In this document: positions 60,863 to 64,000 of the stretch, piece by piece
Layout: each line of letters starts with the position of its first letter
Numbering within the stretch: position 1 is the stretch's first letter
Assembly: GCF_014204795.1 (NCBI RefSeq)
Contig: NZ_JACHMB010000001.1
Span: 4,650,001-4,714,000 of the forward strand
Length of the DNA: 64,000 nt
Origin: Nonomuraea jabiensis
GTDB lineage: Bacteria; Actinomycetota; Actinomycetes; Streptosporangiales; Streptosporangiaceae
Reading direction: 5' to 3'
Position numbers and translations under genes: made by a program
Notes under the pieces: model-generated
The model's input: only the letters and a program-made list of their open reading frames with translations
Databases searched by the model: none
Told to the model about the DNA's origin: nothing

Positions 60863-61570
60863 ATGGCGAACTACGTGCTGGTTCCTGGTTTCTGGCTCGG
60901 TGCCTGGGCTTGGGACCAGGTGGTGGAGAGGCTGCGTGCCGCCGGACACCAGGTGCGGGCGGTCACTCTGACGGGGCTGGCGGAGCGGGCGGGGGAGCTG
61001 TCGCCGGAGGTCGGCGTGGAGACCCATGTCGCCGACATCCTCGCGGCGATGGACGGATGGGAGGAGGTTGTCCTGGTCGGGCACAGCGGGGCGAACGTCC
61101 CGGTGACCGCGGTCGCCGACCGGCATCCCGAGCGGCTCAGCCGGGTCGTCTACGTGGACACCGCGCCGCTGCCGTCGGGTGTGGCGGTGATCGACTTCAA
61201 TGACGAGGACACCCAGAAGGCCTGGCGCGCTCAGGTCGGGGACGGTCATGCGCTCGACGTGCCCGCCTTCGAGCCGGGGGAGGGGCAGTTCGCGGGCCTG
61301 ACCGAGGAGCATTGCGCGCAGATCCGCGCGAAGACGACGCCGCACCCGTGGGGGGCGGTCACCCAGTCGGTTCAGCGGCCGCAGCAGATCCCGGCGACGC
61401 CGAAGACCATGGTCGCCTCGACGATGCCGGTGGCGCTGATCCGCGAGCTGATCGCTTCGGGGAACCCGGCTTTCGCCGCGCTCGGCACCCCCGAATGGAC
61501 CTTTGTCGAGCTGCCGACCGGCCACTGGCCGATGTTCTCGCGACCGGCGGATCTCGCCGCGTTGCTCTGA
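60863..61570 (+). CDS. Alpha/beta hydrolase (esterase-like)
   Basis: A 235-residue alpha/beta-fold hydrolase. It has YVLVPGFWLGAWAWDQVVER, the nucleophile elbow VLVGHSGANVPVTAVAD (Ser in GHSGA) and a C-terminal catalytic His in LPTGHWPMFSRP. It resembles small salicylate-esterase-like or MenH-like enzymes. ATG 60863 is preceded by AAGGACG. The WYL gene is divergent and likely controls it. Confidence 0.88.
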   Translation: MANYVLVPGFWLGAWAWDQVVERLRAAGHQVRAVTLTGLAERAGELSPEVGVETHVADILAAMDGWEEVVLVGHSGANVPVTAVADRHPERLSRVVYVDTAPLPSGVAVIDFNDEDTQKAWRAQVGDGHALDVPAFEPGEGQFAGLTEEHCAQIRAKTTPHPWGAVTQSVQRPQQIPATPKTMVASTMPVALIRELIASGNPAFAALGTPEWTFVELPTGHWPMFSRPADLAALL

Positions 61571-61584
61571 CGACGGTAGAGCCG

Positions 61585-61820
61585 TCAGCTCACATCCTTC
61601 CTGACGACGCGCAGAATCCCGAGCCCGCCGGGGATGACGATCCAGGCCAGCACCGATGTGGCCAGGTGGGCGGCGGCTTCCCATGTCCACGCTCCGGCCA
61701 TGAGCGGGCCGGTCGTCGTGTTGAGGTCTAGCCACGCGGCCAGGGTCTCGCCTGCCCCACCGAGTTGTGCGACGAAGCTCCACAGCGCCGTGCCGGCCAG
61801 GCAGATCACGATGGCCGCCC
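61585..61820 (-). pseudogene. Second copy of the ABC-2 permease 3' end
   Basis: The minus frame reads AAIVICLAGTALWSFVAQLG, GAGETLAAWLDLNTTTGPLM and LGILRVVRKDVS, a near copy of the 58.2/59.3-kb permease C-terminus. The IS is absent. Upstream similarity stops at about 61820, where it meets the kinase fragment. It is not a functional protein. Confidence 0.75.
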
Positions 61821-61833
61821 GGCGGTCGCACGG

Positions 61834-61959
61834 GGCCCGGGGGGGCGGCTGGGGTTGGTGGGGCTGGCGGAACGGACGCGGATGGCCGGCGGCACGCTCA
61901 CACACGCCTTACGAGATGGGCGTTTTGTCCTGGACGCCCGGTTGCCGTGGGAGGCTTGA
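61834..61959 (+). pseudogene. C-terminal remnant of a sensor histidine kinase
   Basis: The plus frame GPGGRLGLVGLAERTRMAGG followed by TLTHALRDGRFVLDARLPWE and TGA is the G2 box and tail of a NarL-partner kinase. The remaining kinase is missing and the permease copy takes its place. It ends 4 bases before the response regulator starts. Confidence 0.65.
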
Positions 61960-61963
61960 ACCC

Positions 61964-62611
61964 GTGATCAGAGTGGTGATGGTGGACGACGACCCGATGG
62001 TGCGCACGGGGCTGCGCCTCATCCTGGGCGGCGAGCCCGATCTCGACCTGGTCGGCGAGGCCGGGGACGGCAAGCAGGCCATGGACGTGATCCGCGACCT
62101 GCGGCCCGACGTCGTGCTGATGGACATCCGCATGCCGGAGCAGGACGGCCTTGTCACCACCGAACTGCTCCTCAGCCGGCCGGCGCCGCCCCGGATCCTG
62201 GTACTGACGACGTTCGACGCCGACGACCTCGTGCTGCGCGCCCTGCGGCTCGGCGCGCACGGCTTCCTGCTGAAGGACGCGCCGCCGCCGAAGATGATCG
62301 AGGCCGTGCGGGCCGTGGCGCGCGGCGAGCCGGTGCTGTCGCCGAGCGTGGCGCGCCAGGTCATCGCGGCCGCCACCGGCGGCCGCGAGCCGCGCCGGCC
62401 GGGGGCGCTGGCGGAGCTGGCCGTGCTCACCGAGCGCGAGCGGGAGGTCGCGATCGAGGTGGCCAGGGGCGGCTCGAACGCCGAGATCGCCGCGAGCCTG
62501 TCGGTCAGCGTGGCGACCGTGAAGGCCAACATCACCCGCATCTTCGCCAAACTGGGCACCGACAACCGGGTCCACGTCGCCATGAAGGTCCGCGACGCCG
62601 GCCTCCTCTGA
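61964..62611 (+). CDS. NarL/LuxR-type response regulator (kinase lost)
   Basis: A 215-residue protein. The receiver has VVMVDDDPMVRTGLRLILGG and the phospho-Asp in DVVLMDIRMPEQDG. The output domain has LTEREREVAIEVARGGSNAE and LSVSVATVKANITRIFAKLG. GTG 61964 follows GGGAGG. Its partner kinase is cut down to 41 codons next to it, so phosphorylation must come from elsewhere, or the gene is orphaned. Confidence 0.88.
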   Translation: MIRVVMVDDDPMVRTGLRLILGGEPDLDLVGEAGDGKQAMDVIRDLRPDVVLMDIRMPEQDGLVTTELLLSRPAPPRILVLTTFDADDLVLRALRLGAHGFLLKDAPPPKMIEAVRAVARGEPVLSPSVARQVIAAATGGREPRRPGALAELAVLTEREREVAIEVARGGSNAEIAASLSVSVATVKANITRIFAKLGTDNRVHVAMKVRDAGLL

Positions 62612-62716
62612 CGTACGTGCGGCGCGACACGATGGCCAGAACGGGCCCGCGAACGGGACGGTCCGGCCGGTGCGCGGGTCGGTGGCGGCGCGACACGATG
62701 GCCGAGGCGGGCCTCC

Positions 62717-63121
62717 TCACTCGATGATCGCGGTGACCTCGGCCTCGATGAGAATGCCGGGTTCGAAGAGGACGTCGACCCCGATCAGCGCGAGCGGCGG
62801 CGTGGCGAGGTCGAACTCGCGGGCCGCCTGTTCGATTCCCGCGTTGAAGGCGTCGTACATCTCTCGCTTCCAGCCGGCGGCGTACCACGTGAAGCGGACG
62901 ACGTCGTGGAACGTCGCTCCCGCCGCGTCGAGCGCCTTGGCGACGTTGCGGTAGACCTGGGCGACCTGTCCGGTGAGGTCGCCCGGTGCCACGAGCTCGC
63001 CGTTCTCGTCCCAGGCGACCTGTCCCGCGATGTGGACCTGCCTGCTGCCCGTCGCCACCGCGACGTGGTGGTAGATCGGGACTCGGACATGCTTGTCAGG
63101 GTTGATGAGCGAGACAGCCAT
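62717..63121 (-). CDS. RidA-family protein (enamine/imine deaminase-like)
   Basis: A 134-residue protein with the RidA/YjgF fold: VPIYHHVAVATGSRQVHIAG, QVAWDENGELVAPGDLTGQ and IGVDVLFEPGILIEAEVTAI. The family removes reactive enamine intermediates. ATG 63121 is chosen; ATG 63133 is also in frame. It is divergent from the HxlR gene, which probably controls it. Confidence 0.88.
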   Translation of the reverse strand: MAVSLINPDKHVRVPIYHHVAVATGSRQVHIAGQVAWDENGELVAPGDLTGQVAQVYRNVAKALDAAGATFHDVVRFTWYAAGWKREMYDAFNAGIEQAAREFDLATPPLALIGVDVLFEPGILIEAEVTAIIE

Positions 63122-63236
63122 GAGATTTCCCATCGAATACGTCGGGCAAGCCCGTAGTCTCTTGCGGTTACTGGGAAACCATAGGAGAGTGTTCGCTGAC
63201 GTGGAAGAACGAACTTTTCAGTGACTGGGGAACCAG

Positions 63237-63617
63237 ATGGTGACCAAGCAGTTCATGGGCTCCTCCGACGAAGCGGACCTGAGGCGCGCGGACTCCCTGG
63301 CGCGGGAGATCTTCTCGGATGTCGCCAACAAGTGGGCGTTGCTGATCATCGAGGCGCTCGGTGAGCGCACCCTGCGTTTCAGCGAGCTGCGGGACGAGGT
63401 CGAGGGCATCAGCCACAAGATGCTCACCCAGAACCTGCGCATGCTGGAGCGCAACGGCCTGGCCGAGCGGAAGGTGCACCCCACCGTGCCGCCACGGGTG
63501 GAGTACACCCTCACCGAGCCGGGCCAGGCCCTGCGGGCGACGGTCGACTTGATCTGCGGCTGGACCCACCAGTACTTCGGCCACATCGAGGCGGCCCGCC
63601 GCGGCTTCGACGCCTGA
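63237..63617 (+). CDS. HxlR-family transcriptional regulator
   Basis: A 126-residue winged-helix protein. VANKWALLIIEALGERTLRF, ISHKMLTQNLRMLERNGLAE and VHPTVPPRVEYTLTEPGQAL are the HxlR/MarR-like HTH and wing. It is a DNA-binding regulator, and the divergent RidA gene with a 115-base gap is the likely target. Confidence 0.92.
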   Translation: MVTKQFMGSSDEADLRRADSLAREIFSDVANKWALLIIEALGERTLRFSELRDEVEGISHKMLTQNLRMLERNGLAERKVHPTVPPRVEYTLTEPGQALRATVDLICGWTHQYFGHIEAARRGFDA

Positions 63618-63638
63618 CCTCAAAGCGCGAGACGGTGA

Positions 63639-64000
63639 TCAGGACGACGGGCCGAGCACGAGTGTGGGGGAGACGTAATGTTCCCCTGGAGTGCGGTCGT
63701 CGGCGAGAACGTTCGCGGCGGCGAGTTGTCCCAGGGACCGGAGTTCGAGGTCAATTGTCGTCAGCCGCCGGACCCCTTGGTCGACGATGATTCCCTCCCA
63801 GTTGTCCACTCCGACAACTGCCAGATCTTGAGGTACGCGTAGCCCTTTGGCCTCGCAGACATCGAGTACGCCACGGGCGATGTGGTCATTACCGCAGAAC
63901 ACCGCGTCGACCTCCGCGCCGGATTCGAGCAATTCCTGCATGGCTTTGACCCCCGACCCCTCGGTCCAGGAGCCATGGCGCGTCGGAGCGGCAGGGCGGA
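63639..64000 (-). CDS. LacI-family regulator, C-terminal part (cut by window edge)
   Basis: The minus frame is open to the window edge, so the HTH lies outside. The visible about 120 residues are the end of the LacI sugar-binding domain: VDAVFCGNDHIARGVLDVCE, GLRVPQDLAVVGVDNWEGII and RSLGQLAAANVLADDR. It should bind a sugar effector and repress a nearby sugar operon outside this window. Confidence 0.88.
   Translation of the reverse strand, partial: RPAAPTRHGSWTEGSGVKAMQELLESGAEVDAVFCGNDHIARGVLDVCEAKGLRVPQDLAVVGVDNWEGIIVDQGVRRLTTIDLELRSLGQLAAANVLADDRTPGEHYVSPTLVLGPSS

Noticed and set aside
62629..62703. 17-base direct repeat around the end of the response regulator
   Set aside because: Two copies of gcggcgcgacacgatggcc are present but no gene, hairpin or att-like context supports a function.

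Overview
The window reads as chromosome of a high-GC actinomycete, most likely an order Streptosporangiales or Streptomyces-like soil organism. Supporting signs are very high third-position GC, GTG starts, SigE-type sigma factors, a 2-methylisoborneol cassette and CBM2 glycan-active enzymes. Calls come from reading the sequence; family names are from memory, not from searches.

Layout. 1-5.5 kb: regulators and small enzymes (LuxR tail, SnoaL-like, TetR, AraC, FMN reductase). 5.8-26 kb: a large sulfur-acquisition block. It starts with a GntR gene, a 2[4Fe-4S] ferredoxin, an SsuABC-like importer whose binding protein carries a NosL-like tail, and an AprA-like flavoprotein fused to HEAT repeats. 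An insertion sequence follows, then a convergent sulfate ABC operon (sbp-cysT-cysW-cysA) ending in an Rrf2 regulator. Divergent from sbp is a peptide-type ABC importer with LLM monooxygenase, two CMD-domain proteins and a glyoxalase-like protein. 26-28.4 kb: a four-gene minus-strand operon with a 15-cysteine protein, a Tat-exported protein, a MauE-like membrane protein and a secreted protein. 28.5-33 kb: an alpha/beta hydrolase, then a family 2B encapsulin shell, 2-methylisoborneol synthase and geranyl diphosphate C-methyltransferase. 33-36.4 kb: two sigma factor/TolB-like pairs facing each other. 36.4-45.1 kb: CBS, Usp, a CBM2 esterase, a secreted beta-propeller, YbaK, ArsR, AIM24, TPR and receiver genes.

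At 45.2 kb a tRNA-Arg(CCG) is followed by an 11-kb insert bounded by a 103-bp direct repeat of the tRNA 3' half and its terminator. The insert carries a WXG/DUF6571-like operon and a 1915-residue secreted protein ending in a NucA/NucB-like nuclease domain. 56.6-64 kb holds an ECF sigma operon and the remains of an ABC-2 exporter and a two-component system broken by an IS982-type element and rearrangement. WYL, RidA, HxlR and LacI genes complete the window.

Three insertions (12.5, 39.5 and 58.3 kb) are each flanked by the tetranucleotide CTAG. Two of them sit where convergent genes shared CTAG as overlapping stop codons, so both neighbours keep their stops.
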